A stretch of 64,000 bases of DNA from Saccopteryx bilineata (GCF_036850765.1 NC_089498.1:51077795-51141794), one strand, 5' to 3'; positions 44,231 to 56,823 are shown, numbered from the stretch's first letter. The notes: generated from the sequence alone by a model not told the origin. Translations and numbers: made by a program.

Positions 44231-45795
44231 ATTACTACTATTATTATTATTTTGTGTTCATAAGCAAGAATGGAGCCTCTAGAATCGTATTCTGAAATTC
44301 TTTTTAGTGATATTTGCAAAAAGCTGTTATGATATTAAATCAAGGTACAAACTTGGTTACCTCAGCCACAAAGTATAGCTCTGCTTAGGTCCTATGACTT
44401 CTAATATCATTCAAGCATCTATTGCATAATGTATTTACTGTACAACTTTTCCCCAGAAATCAGATCTGGTCCTGGGGTCTGTGCTAGGCAACTGACATCA
44501 CCCTATCCTTGCTATTGTTGGACTTCTCCCTTCTGTCATAAGCCTATCTGCACACAGAATCATCTCCTCTGGATCCTGTTTCCCTTTCCTTACTTCTCCC
44601 CAAAAGACAACTCTTCAGAGGTGGCAGTAAAACCACCAGTTCCTCCCATTCAGGCAGACTCTGAATTCCACTTATACCCAGCTGGATCCCCCAGACATGC
44701 TGGAAACACCTATCATAAATAATTTAATTCATCCTCTAACATTTACAGCAGGCTCCTCCAGCCTTTAGGAACCTAAGAAGACGGGAGAGAGAGACACAGA
44801 AGAAAACGATTTTTGTGTGGTTTGAGGTGAAGAATGGGCCAGACTGTAATGGGAAAAGGAAGGTATTTAAATATTGACTCGAAATAAAACAAACTTAGAA
44901 CCTTTTAAGATTCATTACTGTATATCACAATCAATTGGTACTTTTTGAATTCTGAATGTGTGTCCAGCTCTGTGTCATAGATAGGGAAGAACTCTACAGA
45001 CACAGAAACACATTTTTTAAGGAACATAATGTTCTTGAAGATTAGATCTCTACAACTGAAACAATTAAAAGGACTCAAAACAATGTAGGAGCAAATATTA
45101 TCATCTGTGGCTTTGAGAACCCCTATGCTTTAATGTCTTATTTTTGCTTTGTTGGAGAGGATAGCAGGGAAAATGACTATTTTTAAGTCTTAAGGAGAAG
45201 ATCTGTATAAATTCTTCCAGCACTAATGAGAACAAAAATCTAACCAGTCATTTTAAATATTAAGTAGCATAAACATAATTAAGCCCACTGAGAAATATGT
45301 GGCATAGGCAGATAGGTTTTTATCTCATTGTCTTTGACATGTCAAATTGAAGGTTACTATTAGCTCCCATTATTGAAGAAAGGCTTTCAAGGACTTTTGA
45401 AATCATATATCCAACTTGATTTTTTCAAAATTATTTTTCTTAGGCAGGAGAGCTGCTCTCAGTAAAGTTAGTAACTGGATTGAGCTAAAGAGAGATTCAA
45501 GCTACCATAGGGGGCTAAGTAATTGCCCTTGTTATGCAAATTCTAGTGTGGACAACAAATTAATGTGCAAAGGCTTCATTCAGGTCGTCCCAAACTGGAA
45601 ATATCTCCAGGAGGAATAATTCAATGAATTGAAAAAATACGCTTTGCATTTTTTATGAACTGCTTTGGGTTCCTGGAAATGTCAGTTATATAAATAGAAT
45701 GGATTATTTCACCTTCATCACCATTATTTGGACAGAATACAACTATTTTCCCTTGGCCATGACACCATGTAAATATCTGCGTAGAAATGTTAAAT
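44231..45795. other. Unassigned sequence
   Basis: About 1.6 kb with no gene. Open frames at 44429-44722 and 45416-45619 show no domain or codon bias. Confidence 0.35.
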
Positions 45796-45799
45796 TACA

Positions 45800-46148
45800 C
45801 CACAAACCTTAACATATGCCAAACTGAGCTCCTGCCCTTCATCTAAAATTTTTTTCATATCCAGCTGATTCCTGCTGAATGACCTCACTATCTACCCACT
45901 TGTTCAAGTTAAAAACATGAACGTTATCTCATTTCTCACCTCATTGTGTCTCTCAAACCTATCTATTTCCCTCCACCCTCACAACTGCTACTCTAGTTTA
46001 GGCCATCGTTATATCTTACCAGATTAATCCATCAGCCCCCAAACTGATCTCATGCCTGCAGTGTTTGATGTGTCTTATCCATTTCCATTCTTTACACGGG
46101 AGCCAAAGTGATCTTTCTAAAGCACACTTTCGTCCTTCAAATCTTTTT
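45800..46148 (+). mobile_element. L2 LINE fragment, sense (first part)
   Basis: CCAAACTGAGCTCCTGCCCT, ACTGCTACTCTAGTTTAGGC, CCCCAAACTGATCTCATGCC and GGGAGCCAAAGTGATCTTTC are in L2 sense order. It ends where an antisense L1 begins. Confidence 0.65.
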
Positions 46149-46560
46149 GATGGACACTTAAAAACATACACACATTAAAATTCACTTTTTACTTGTTGTA
46201 CAGTTCTGTGAATTTTGACAAATATGTAGAGCTTTGTAGCCACCACCACAGTCAGGATACAGAACAACTAACCTGCTCTTCTAAAAAGTTTCCTTATGCT
46301 GTCCGCCCAGTTCCTAACCTTTGATAAGCACTGACTTGTTCTTCATCTCTAGTTTTGCCTTTTTCACAAAATTGTAAATGGAATGATACACTATGTAAAC
46401 TTTGACTCTGGTTTCTTTCACTTGTAATGTATATGAAATTCATATGAGACATATGCTGAATATAACATGCCTTTTAATTGCTGAGTAGTATTGCATTGTT
46501 CCATAAAATCTGGTTCATGCTCACTTCATCTGTTTTACATGATGATTGTTAGTATAAAAA
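46149..46560 (-). mobile_element. Old L1M fragment, antisense
   Basis: CAGTTCTGTGAATTTTGACA, TAGCCACCACCACAGTCAGG, TTTGCCTTTTTCACAAAATT and GCTGAGTAGTATTGCATTGT are antisense L1M text. It separates two L2 pieces. Confidence 0.8.
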
Positions 46561-46589
46561 AAAACCCTTCCATTTGGTGTAAGCTAATT

Positions 46590-46890
46590 GAAAAATAACA
46601 GGCACCAGATGAATGTTAGCACATGAGGGTACTTAGCGCAATGGTTTGAGCCTGACCTCTTTTCTGGGCTCCACATTTGTACACCCAGTGCCTCCTGGAC
46701 ATATCCGCTGGGATGACTTAATGGCACCTCAAAAGCAAAATGTGCAAACCCCTCTTACTTCCCTAGTCTCCCCCTCTCAGTAAATAGCAACTTATCTACA
46801 CAGTTGTTCAAATTGAATCCAGAAGATTGTCTTGACAGCTCTCTAACTTCTTATCAAAATAATACAGATAAGACAGGGCACTTAATTCAT
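46590..46890 (+). mobile_element. L2 LINE fragment, sense (second piece)
   Basis: CCTCCTGGACATATCCGCTG, GGCACCTCAAAAGCAAAATG and CTCCCCCTCTCAGTAAATAG match L2 sense text that lies upstream of the part at 45.8-46.15 kb, so the two pieces are separate copies or rearranged. Confidence 0.6.
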
Positions 46891-47107
46891 TAAGGATTTA
46901 AATGGCACAATTGCCAAAATGTAAACAATGTTTGTCTGTTAGATAATAGAATCTATCAATATTAATTTCCTGATTTTGGTTATTGCATTATGCTTATATA
47001 AGAGATGCTCTTGTTTGTATGATAGAAAATAAACAATATAATACATTTAGGGGTAAAGGAGTCTCATGTCCTCACAATCCCAAATTCAGAAGGGGAAAGC
47101 ATGTGTT

Positions 47108-47110
<3 letters not shown>

Positions 47111-47144
<34 letters not shown>
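47111..47144. repeat. (TG)n microsatellite
   Basis: About 16 TG units, uninterrupted after 47114. Confidence 0.95.
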
Positions 47145-47146
<2 letters not shown>

Positions 47147-47417
47147 AGAAAGGTAGAGGGAGTGAGAGAGAGAAGAATAAGGTAAAAATGTTTGCATTTA
47201 GCTCATCTGGATAAAGGACAAAAGGATATATGAAACTGTTAATACTGTTTTTGTAATATTTTTTTTTAAAACTGAAATTATACTGAACTAAAATTTTAAA
47301 AAGAAAAATAGATATTACTTCTTTTATTATGCTAAAGAGTTTTAGAGACACAGTTTCTTTGAATTATTATTTTCCCACCTACCTGAGAATGATTCTCGCC
47401 CTCAGATAAACAATTAT

Positions 47418-47760
47418 TATCATTATTATTTTAGGTGAGAGGAGGGGAAATAGTGAGGCAGTCTCCCACATGAGTCCTAGGATCCACCTGGCAGCCCTAT
47501 CTTGGGCCAATACTTGAATCAACTGAGCTATTTTTAGTACCTGAGACTGACAAGCTCAGACCAACCAAGCTATTCTCAGCACCTGGGGCCATGCTTGAAC
47601 TAATTGAGGTACTGGCTGTGGGAGGGAAAGAAGGAGAGAAGGGGGAATGAATGGTGGGGAGAAATAAATGATTGTTTTTCCTGTGTGCCCTGACTGGGAA
47701 TTGAACCCAGGACGTCCATACATTGGGCCGACACTCTAACCATTGAGCACCAGCCAGGGC
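47418..47760 (-). mobile_element. Type A SINE, antisense, old subtype
   Basis: The minus-strand head is GCCCTGGCTGGTGCTCAATG at 47760. The GC-rich core of young copies is replaced by an AACTGAGCTATT.../CAGACCAACCAAGC block, so it belongs to an older subtype like the copy at 52.75 kb. The ATTATTATC-like region at the left is the tail. Confidence 0.8.
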
Positions 47761-48069
47761 CAACAATCATATTTCTCTAACCCCTATATATTCAATTGCA
47801 ATTTCTCTCTAGAGACTAATAAGATTACTTTCTTCCACCCAAACAGGGTAGTCTATTTTGGTAGCTTTTATAGAACCATGTTTGTATTCGCACAGTTTAA
47901 CCTAAAATACAACTCTGTCAAAATCCAGATAACCATGTATAAAACATGGGCAGCCCAAGGCAGATGACTTATTTGCAATTCAATTATGGGCACTGAATGC
48001 TTGTTAGATGCACAGGTTCCAATACAGGCTAGGAGATTTGTGAAGACCAAAATTCCCTTGAAAGGCAGA

Positions 48070-48270
48070 AGAAGATCAAGGGCTCTGAGGCTAGATGGAA
48101 CTGGACCTTGGCTCTTCTCTACTGATCTGATGACCCTGGTACTGTTCCTTTGGTTCTTTCAGCATAAGTTCTTCATCCCTAAAATTAATCAGATGATTCC
48201 TACCTTAAAGGATGTTGTAAAGGGGCAACTGTGACAAGTCACCTGATACAGACAGGGCACTTAACTCATT
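48070..48270 (+). mobile_element. MIR, sense
   Basis: GGGCTCTGAGGCTAGATGGA, TCTGATGACCCTGGTACTGT, AGCATAAGTTCTTCATCCCT and GATGATTCCTACCTTAAAGG run in MIR order. Confidence 0.7.
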
Positions 48271-49300
48271 CAGTTTTTTTGGCTCAGTGCTCATAGCCTT
48301 CAAGCTTTCCATAGACTAATCTGGAAAAGAATATGTTAATAAAAAGTGATCAAAGCCCTTTCAAAATTAAAAAATGAGATTTATCGAGAGTTGCATGTTT
48401 TAATATCTTTGATATAATGAAGGTTTGGGTTCTCAGGGGGAAACCTCCCTACTGCTTACAAATGTTTTTAGACTGCTTTTAGATATTTGATAAAGTGTAA
48501 TAATTATAACTATTTTTTATTTTTAAATGCTTATTTTTTTCGTAATGTGAGACTCTCTCAGCTTGAACTGATTTTGTTTCAGCATCTATAGTACTAAAAC
48601 AAATAACCAGTCCCCAACCATAGATTGTGTGTGTTAAGACACTAAAAGGAAGGAAAAATTTTTATAGAAACTTCATCTTGTATGTTCTGCTATATCCTCC
48701 ATCCGACTAACATGACCTTCTGTTGTCAGGCTTAAGTGTAGTAGTTTTATTTGGCTGTTGAATCTAATTATAATAAGTGAAAGGCTCTAAGACTTATCAC
48801 AGATGACATGATGAGCCTTTTTCAGAAACGTGGCCTTGAAATAGACTTTTGTGGCTTAATATATTTGTGGTGCCTAACAGCTGTGTGCTACTCCTAGAAA
48901 CTTTAATCCATAACACTGATTATGTGGCACAGAAAATGAAGTGTGGAGGAAAAACCTTAGGTTTAAGTTGTGTATATTAATATTTATGTAAGCATGAAAC
49001 ACTGTCAACAAATACACTGATGCTTTATTATTTAGACTTAGCATGGCGAGGAAGTAAAATTTTATTTTAGATTTCACATCACTATTTCCAAGGGGCAAGA
49101 TTTATGTTGCATACGAGTTCAGATGGTTTAGATACCCTGTCCTTTAAACAACTTTTCAGTGACATTAATGATTATTCTTTATTTATTTATTGAGAAAACT
49201 TCAAAGTGTTAAAGAATACAAAGAACAATAGAAAAATATAGTGCCATTCCTCAAAGAACAGTTTATAGTGTTTATGAGTAAATTAAGGCATTCCCATGTG
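48271..49300. other. Unassigned sequence
   Basis: About 1 kb, AT-rich, no gene or confident repeat. Confidence 0.35.
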
Positions 49301-49317
49301 AAAACCGATAATAATAG

Positions 49318-49453
49318 AAGCAATCAGTGAACAACTAAAGTGTCGCAACGAAAAACTGATGATTGATGCTTCTCATCTCTCTCTCTGTTCCTGTCTGTCC
49401 CTACCTATCCCTCTCTCTGACTCTCTCTCTGTCCCTGTAAAAAAAAAAAATTA
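49318..49453 (+). mobile_element. Type C SINE 3' part, 5'-truncated
   Basis: CAATCAGTGAACAACTAAAG, GATGATTGATGCTTCTCATC and a CTCTCTCTG-rich end with poly-A match the 3' half of type C copies at 23.6 and 56.8 kb. Confidence 0.8.
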
Positions 49454-51859
49454 TAGTTTATATTAAGCTTAACTGTCAGTGTTGTAAATTCAGTGGGTTT
49501 TGACAAATACACAATGGCATGTATCTCTCATTGTAGTGTCATAGACAGTATTTTCGGCCCTAAAAATCCTCTGTGCTCTATTTGTCCTTCCTATCTTCAA
49601 CCTTTGGAAATGAAAGATTGCTTATCTTTTTACTGTCTCCTTAGTTTTTGGCTTTTTCAGACTATTAGACAGTTGGAATCATATAGCATATGGCCTTTTC
49701 AAATTGCCTTTTTTTATTTAGTAATATGCATTTAGATTTCCTCCATGTCTTTTCATGGCTTGATAGGTCATTTCTTTTTAACGTTGAATATTCCATTGTT
49801 TGGATGTACCATGGTTTATTTATTCATTTGCCTACTGAAGAATGTCTTGGTTGATTCTAGCTTTTGGAAATTATGCATAAAGATGCTATAAAACAGTCAT
49901 GTTTAGGATTTTGTGTGGACATGTCTTCAACTTACTTGGGTAAATACTGAGGAGAATAATTGCTTGATAAAAGTATGTTTAGTTATTTAAGAAAACACCA
50001 AACTATCTTTTGAAATAGCTATATCATTTTGCATTCCACCAGTAATTATTAAGAGCTCCTATTCTGCCACATTTTCACTGGCATTTGGTGGTGTCAGTGT
50101 TTTGGATTTTGGCTATTCTAACCATATGTAATTGTATTTCATTGTTGTTTCAATGTGTATTTACCTGATGACATAGAATGTTGAACATTTCATACGCTTA
50201 TTGACCATCTGGTGAGGTGCCTTTTCAGATCTTTTGCCATTTATAAATCAGGTTGTTCATTTTCTTGAGTAAGTTTTGTATTTTGGGATTACTGTCTTTT
50301 ATCAGATGTATCATTTGCAACTATTTTGTCCCAGTCTGTTGTATGTCTTCTCACTCTCTTGATATTGTCTTTCACAGAGCAGAAGTTTAATTTTAATTCA
50401 ATTATTTCTTTCATGAATCATGCACTTGGTGTTGTATGTAAAAGTTATCACTATACCCAGGGTCATCTAGCTTTTTTCCTATGTTATCTTCCAGGTATTT
50501 ATAGTTTTATGTTTTACATTTAGGATGATTATCCATTGTGAGTTAATTTCTGTGAAGGATGTAAGGATTGAGTTTTTATTCATATTTTTGCATGTAGATA
50601 TTCAGTAGTTCAAGCACCATTTGTTGAAAAGACGATCTTTTTTTATTGTATTGCCTTTGCTTCTTTGTTAAAGATCAGTTGGCTGCATTTATGTGGATCT
50701 CTTTTTGGGTTCTATATCTTGTTACATTATCTAATTTCTCTATTCTTCACCGATACTATGCTATTTTGATTACTCTAATTTTATAGTAAGTTTTGAAGTT
50801 AAATACATCAGTCCTTCAACTTTGTTTTTCTTCAGTATTGTGTTAGTTATTTGGCATCTTTTGCCTCTCCATATAAGCAAGAATTAGGTATTCATAATCC
50901 ATATAATAATATACTGATCTTTTCATGACAATTTCATTGAATCTCTAGATCAATTTGGGAAGAACTGACCTCTTGACAATATTGAGTCTTCTTATTCATG
51001 ATAATAGGATAACTCTTCATTTTTCAGACTTCTAATTTTTTATGTCAGAATTTCATAGTTTTTGTTATATATATTTTGTAAATATTTTGTTATATTTATA
51101 CCTAAGACTTTCACTTTTAGAATGCTAATATAAATAGCAATGTATTGTTAATTTTAAATTTTACTTGTTCACTCTGTTCTATAAGAATGTGATGGACTCC
51201 TATATATTAACCTTGTGTCCTCCGACATTGCTATAATTGCTTGTTAGTTCCAGGATTTCTTGTGTTGATTTCTCTGGATTTTTTCTGTAGAAAGTCATCC
51301 ACAAACAAAGACAATTTTATTTCTTTCATAATAATCTATAAAACATTGATTACCTTTCTTACTTTATTTCATTAGCTGGATTTCCAGAACATTGTTAAAA
51401 ACATTAGTGAGAGAAGCCATCGTTGCCTTGTTGCTGATCTTAGTGGGAAAGCTTTTGAGTTTGTCATTACTGAGTGTGATGTTACCTATAGTTTTTTTGT
51501 AGATGTTCTTAATCAAGTTGTGGAAATTCTCCTCTCTTCTTAGTTTACTGAAAGTTTTGGTCATAAATGTATGTTGGATTTTGTCATATCCTTTTTATGC
51601 ATTTATTTACATGATTTTAAGTAAAGTTACATAACTTTACTTCTTTAGCCTATTGATAGGATGAGTTATATTGACTTTTTTTTACCATTAACATACAATA
51701 TTATGTTAGTTTCAGATGTACAACATAGTGGTTAGGCCTTTATATAACTTACAAAGTGGTCACCCTGTTAAGTCTAGTATTCATCTGATCCCATACATAG
51801 TTATTACAATATTATTTACTATATTCCCTATGCTGTACTTTATATTCCATGACTATTTT

Positions 51860-52072
51860 GGGTTTTTTTTTAAAGATTTTATTTATTAATTTTATAGAGA
51901 GAGGAGAGAGAAAAGGGGTTGGGGTGAGAAGTATTAACTCATAGTTGTTTCACTTTAGTTGTCAGTGATTGCTTGCTGTATCTACCTTGACCGGGCAAGC
52001 CCAGGGTTTTAAACTGGGAACCTCAGTATTCCAGGTTGATGCTTTATCCACTGTGCCACCATAGGCTAGTCC
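51860..52072 (-). mobile_element. Type B/C SINE, antisense
   Basis: TSDs CCATGACTATTTT at 51847-51859 and CCATGACAATTTT at 52073-52085 (12 of 13). The minus-strand head is diverged GACTAGCCTATGGTGGCACA. The body has TTAACTCATAGTTGTTTCAC, a type C feature. Confidence 0.9.
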
Positions 52073-52382
52073 CCATGACAATTTTGTAACTGCTAGTTTG
52101 TACTTCTTAATTCCTTCTCCCTTTTCCCCCCAACCTTTCTCCCATCTGGCAACTATCAATTTCTTCTCTGTGGCTATGAGTTTTTTTCTGTATTGTTTAT
52201 TTATATATTTTGCTTTTTAGATTCCACATATAAGTGAAATTATCTGTTATTTGTCTTTCTCTGATTATTTCACTTAGCATAATACCCTCTATCTTCATTA
52301 ATATTGTTGCAAATTAAAATTTCATCTTTTTTATGGCTAAATAATATTTCATTGTGATATATACCACATCTTCTCCCCCCCC

Positions 52383-52747
52383 CTTTTTTTTGTATTTTTC
52401 TGAAGTTAGAAGCAGGGAGGCAGTCAGACTCCTGCATGTGCTGGACCAGGATCCACCTGGCATGCCCACCAGGGGGCAATCTGCCCATCTGGGGTGTTGC
52501 TCTGTTCCAGCCAGAGCCATTGTAGTGCCTGAGGCAGAGGCCGTGGAGCCGTCCTCAGCGCCCAGGCAAACTTTGCTCTAGTAGAGTTTTGGCTGCCCAG
52601 AGGGGGGAAGAGAGAGATAGAGAGGAATGAGAGAGGGAAGGGTGGAGAAGCAAATGGGCACTTCTCCTGCGTGCCCTGACCAGGAATCAACCCCGGGACT
52701 TCCACACACTGGGCCAATGCTCTACCACTGAGCGAAATGGCCAGGGC
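52383..52747 (-). mobile_element. Type A SINE, antisense
   Basis: Head GCCCTGGCCATTTCGCTCAG on the minus strand at 52747; core with two GCCCA-type units; tail T-run at 52384-52391. It abuts the next SINE directly. Confidence 0.9.
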
Positions 52748-52972
52748 CTTCTTTTCCTTTTTCTCTTCTTTTTTCTTTTTTCCCAGTGAGAGGAAGAGAG
52801 ATAGAGAGACAGACTCCCATATGTGCCCTGACTGGGATCCACTTGGCAACCCCAATCTAAGGCCATGCTCATAACTGAAATATATTGGCACCTGACATGT
52901 AGGCTCCACAGAGCCATCCTCAGCACCCAGGGCTAATGTGTTTGACCCAATTGAGCCACTGGCTGCAGGAAG

Positions 52973-53024
<52 letters not shown>

Positions 53025-53137
53025 GGGAGGGGTGGAGAAGCCAATGGTCACTTCTTCTGTGTGTCCTGACTGGGAATCAAACCTGGGACATTCACAGGCT
53101 GGGTTGACATTCTGCCACTGAGCCAACTGGCCAGGGC
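52748..53137 (-). mobile_element. Type A SINE, antisense, old subtype with (GA)n
   Basis: Head GCCCTGGCCAGTTGGCTCAG on the minus strand at 53137. The core resembles the 47.4-kb old subtype rather than young type A. An uninterrupted (GA)n run lies at about 52977-53018. Its tail joins the head of the neighbouring SINE, so the pair inserted at one point. Confidence 0.88.
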
Positions 53138-53490
53138 CTGTATCATATCTACTTTATCCATTTGTCTATTGATAGACACTTAGGTTGCTTTTTCAAATGT
53201 TGAACCTATCTTGCAAGCCTGGGATAAATCTCACTTGATCATGGTGCATAATTATTTTTATACATAGTTGGGTTTTATTTGCTAATATTTTGTTGAGAAT
53301 TTTTGTACCTATATTCATGAAAGATATTGGACTATTGTTTTTTTATAATGCTTTTGTCTGGTTTTAGGGTTAGAGTTATGTTGACCTCATAGAATGAGTT
53401 ATAAAGTATTTCCTTGGCTACAATATTTGGAAAAAATTGTAGAGAATTTGAAATGTTTGATAAAATTTACCAGCACACCCATCAAAGCAT

Positions 53491-54465
53491 GTGTCTTTTG
53501 TTTGGAATATTAACAGTTATTGATTAAGTTTCTGTAATAGATATAGACTACTATAATCTAAATGCTTAAAGTACCAGTAAACATGCATATTTTTATATTT
53601 ATACATCAGCTCTTCATTTAGAAAAACAGGAATAAGCAATTGTGTTAGACATTTGTGGTTGAATCCTCAACATTTCTTCTAAAGTAGATGATTATAACCC
53701 ATTCATAGTCATTCAATCTACCTTGCCAAAGAGAACTGATGGGCATGCAACTCATTTTGAGAATAAGTTGGAAGTGAAGTCAAAAGTGAGGGGAAGACTA
53801 TTCAGTGAGTTATTGAAAGGCTTCCTTCTTCATTAGAAAGACTCATAGAAAGAAACGGTCTTTCTTGTCTGAATATGGATTTTTAGTAGCCATGAGAGGG
53901 ATGGTGATGCTAAGGATGTTAGAATAAAGTGAAGGTAAGAATATGTAGATTCAGGATAATCAGCAAACCATCATACAAGCCATGTCTTGGCTTTTCCTAC
54001 CTTTGAAATTTGAATTACATGAGGTATTATCATTTCTTATTTTAAGATTTTTTTATCTTAATAAAAACATCTTGAGGTATACAATTTTCTCCATTTTATG
54101 TATTAGAATGCTGAGGCTTAAAAAGGTTATATAACTTTCCCAAGATTGAATATATAATAAATATCTGAACTTGTATGTAAACCTGGATATATCTCATTTA
54201 TTTCCTTATTTCAGCATTGTTCTTTATACATAAACAATTATAAGAAATTAATAAAATTCATAATAAATGGTATTGACAACCATTATTAATTCTCAATGTG
54301 CAGACAGTCTTCTAACAATGATGCCTGTTTGCCTTGTACAAATGCACCTTCCTATATGAAGAACTAAGTTTAGAGCATCTTAGTTATAAGAAAATGTGTG
54401 AATTCATCCTATTTAGCCAACAGAGAAAATTTAATTAAACCTATACCATTCTAGGGCTTGCAAAG
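53491..54465. other. Unassigned sequence, with a small antisense MIR
   Basis: Mostly unassigned AT-rich sequence. At 54075-54160, TTCTCCATTTTATGTATTAG and GAGGCTTAAAAAGGTTATAT look like the antisense MIR core. Confidence 0.45.
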
Positions 54466-54466
54466 G

Positions 54467-54845
54467 CATGTAGTACTTGAATGATGACCTCCCCCACTCC
54501 CACTACCCCCCCAAAAGATATGTCCACCTAGAATCTGTTAATGTGACTTAATTTGTACAAAGTATGTTTTAAGATGCAATTAAGTTAGGGATCTTAAGAT
54601 CATCTTGAGATCATCCCTGTGCCAAATGACAAGTATCCCTAGGAGAAAACAGACAGACACAGAGAAGAAGGAAGAATACATAGATACAGAGATGATGGCC
54701 ATGTGAAGATAAGGCAGAGACTAGAGTGTGTAACGTCAATCTAAGGAACACCTAGAGCCAACAAATCCTGGAAGAGGTTAGGAGGGATTCTCTCCTAGAG
54801 ATGGCAGAGGGAATGTGGCCCTGCTGACATATTGATTATTGACCA
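54467..54845 (+). mobile_element. MLT1-type MaLR LTR, sense
   Basis: AAAAGATATGTCCACCTAGA, CTGTTAATGTGACTTAATTT, GATGGCCATGTGAAGATAAG, CAGAGACTAGAGTGTGTAAC and CTGGAAGAGGTTAGGAGGGA are MLT1 blocks in order. Ancient, non-coding. Confidence 0.8.
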
Positions 54846-55039
54846 ATAAGAGTCAGTTTCAGAACTTTTATTATGTTGGTAAAACTATAAGAAATCTTTA
54901 GTTAGCCACCTTGCTAACCATGTATAGTATAAGGAAGAAGGTAACAGAGATGGTATATCCATTTGACCCTTGAATCTAAGGATACCATTTGAGTCCCTGA
55001 CCTCAGTCATAATATGGTAAGTAGTTAGGCAGACATGAG

Positions 55040-55870
55040 TACAGCAAGGACTATGAGTGAGGTACAGAAGGTCACCAGGGTGAAAAACCTTGAGCAAAAC
55101 TGAGAAAATAAGAGCCTCACCTCTGGGTAAATTTTCCTCCCCCAGCATATCGCTGGTCATGTGGTTCAGACCCTCCCCTGACCTTTCCTCTCCTGACATA
55201 TCACTAGTCACATGGTAAACCCTCTTAGAGGAGGAATAAGGGCCAAAAAATGACCTCATGCAACTCTCCTGCTCTCATGTGCACCCTTACAGGATCACTC
55301 CCCTAAGCATTAAGCCCTAGGGATAACATCTAGGCCTCAGTCGTGTTTCAACTTCAGGCTCAGAAAAGCAGCAAAATCAGACAGCTGATGCCATGGCTGA
55401 CATCAAAACAGGTTGCACCGACTAGTGACCCCTGCCCCGACACCAACCAATCAATGGAGACCACGACCCTGAACAAACACACCTGAAAAGCTGATAAAAA
55501 TTCTATTGAGATCATCCCCTGGGACTTTCCTGAACATCTACTCATTTAAAAGCCCCTAGTACATAGGACCCAATTATGTGTTATCCCTCCCAGGAACATA
55601 CCCACACCATTCCTTCCCCCCCACCCTGCTTTCCCCCAGGTGCATTATCTTTACTTTTTTATCTTTCTCCTAAGCTCCAAGGGCCCTTCTTTTGCCTATG
55701 TAATATATTTCCTGAGCCCATTCATCCTAGAACTCACTTCTTCTGCCTCTGTGGCTTTCTAAATAAACTTTCTCTTAGTTTCTTAGTTTATTTCTCTTAG
55801 TTTGAGTCTTGGCTCTGAATTTTTTCTTAGCTAGAACTCAAGTACCAAGTTTGCTGAAAAAGGTCCAGTC
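55040..55870 (+). mobile_element. Class I ERV-like LTR, borders uncertain
   Basis: The right half has the layout of a gammaretroviral-type LTR: a C-rich U3 end, then CTTTCTAAATAAACTTTCTC (polyadenylation signal AATAAA at 55761-55766) and a TTTGAGTCTTGGCTCTGAAT U5-like block. The left half has a roughly 55-bp direct repeat (CATATCGCTGGTCATGTGG at 55146 and CATATCACTAGTCACATGG at 55197), as in U3 enhancers. No TG...CA ends or TSD could be fixed. No retroviral gene is present. Confidence 0.6.
55761..55766 (+). terminator. AATAAA polyadenylation signal in the LTR-like element
   Basis: Canonical hexamer in CTAAATAAACTTTCTC, a context typical of class I ERV LTRs. Confidence 0.6.
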
Positions 55871-56480
55871 TGACTTGACCAGTCTAATACCTGGTCTCAT
55901 TTTCACTGCCACCAACAAAGCATGAAGCCAAATTTACTTATAGATTTTTTTTTTTTACAGAATTTTTTCTTCTATTTTAACCAGTTCCAGTGAGATAATT
56001 GCCTTTATCAAGTATTCATGAAATCAAATTTTACATCATATAGATAAACAGTTATTTAAATAAGGATCGTTAAATACTAGAGAAGAACTATTTTGTTTGT
56101 AGTACCTTGGACTTCAGAATGTTGGGTCAGAAGTTTGAGAAGACACTTAACTAACCTAGCTTCAGAAACAGGATCTGAAAATTTTTGATTGTCAGGATTT
56201 TGTGCCCTTCCTTAAGAAGTGTGAGTAATAGGAGCCGAGCACATGCAGAGAAGCTCAATGAAGAACTTGTTGAATATTGAATGAAACTGGGGTAGCGTGG
56301 ACTTCCATAAAGCTCCAAGTGTGTGTTCATGCTTTATTCCTGAAATAAATTGTTCATAGTTCTACAACAGCTTGTGACTTAATATTCAATATGAGAAACT
56401 ATATATTTTTCGGTTGCTTTGTCATTACTTAAAATATACTTTGTGGAGAACAGTACCTAAAATTTAATAGAGTGAATATG
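55871..56480. other. Unassigned sequence
   Basis: No gene or repeat family recognised. Confidence 0.35.
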
Positions 56481-56481
56481 G

Positions 56482-56519
<38 letters not shown>
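56482..56519. repeat. (TG)n microsatellite
   Basis: About 18 uninterrupted GT units. Confidence 0.95.
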
Positions 56520-56823
56520 TGTTGGGGGCAGTTAGAGAGATCTCTTCAGCAGGGGTTGGAAATTTAAGTCCAGCTCAGTTTTGTATTCTACATTTCTCCT
56601 TCATTATCACTTAGACTCAGGCTACTTAATATATTTACCAGTTCATGGTTAAGGGCTTTGAATTATCTTCACTAAGTTTGTTATTTCATTTCTTTAGTAT
56701 GTATGCAGCAATTTATGCACCAGAAAGCACAGTTGTATTATTTCTGAATCCATGAACTTCAGTGTTGGCATCTAATGTAATTTGAGAAATAGAGTTTCTG
56801 TTTATTCCAAAAAATGGTGTTTT

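Larger units (their letters stand above)
51672..53187 (-). mobile_element. Younger L1 3' fragment, antisense, nested
   Basis: It starts at poly-T TTTTTTTTACCATTAACATA and contains GTTAGTTTCAGATGTACAAC, AGATTCCACATATAAGTGAA, CACTTAGCATAATACCCTCT and GATAGACACTTAGGTTGCTT. Three SINEs interrupt it (51860-52072, 52383-52747 and 52748-53137). Borders are approximate. Confidence 0.8.
49480..53490 (-). mobile_element. Old L1M, antisense, split by a younger L1
   Basis: Main part 49480-51671 and right part 53188-53490 belong together: the text GATGAGTTATATTGACTTTT breaks and resumes at TTGAACCTATCTTGCAAGCC, consecutive in old L1 ORF2. Blocks include CATGTCTTTTCATGGCTTGA, CACCAAACTATCTTTTGAAA, AGCACCATTTGTTGAAAAGA and AGAACATTGTTAAAAACATT. 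ORF2 remnants are short. Confidence 0.85.

Noticed and set aside
52424..53044. 206-codon minus-strand frame
   Set aside because: Spans two type A SINEs and a (GA)n tract; Ser/Leu repeats come from the microsatellite.
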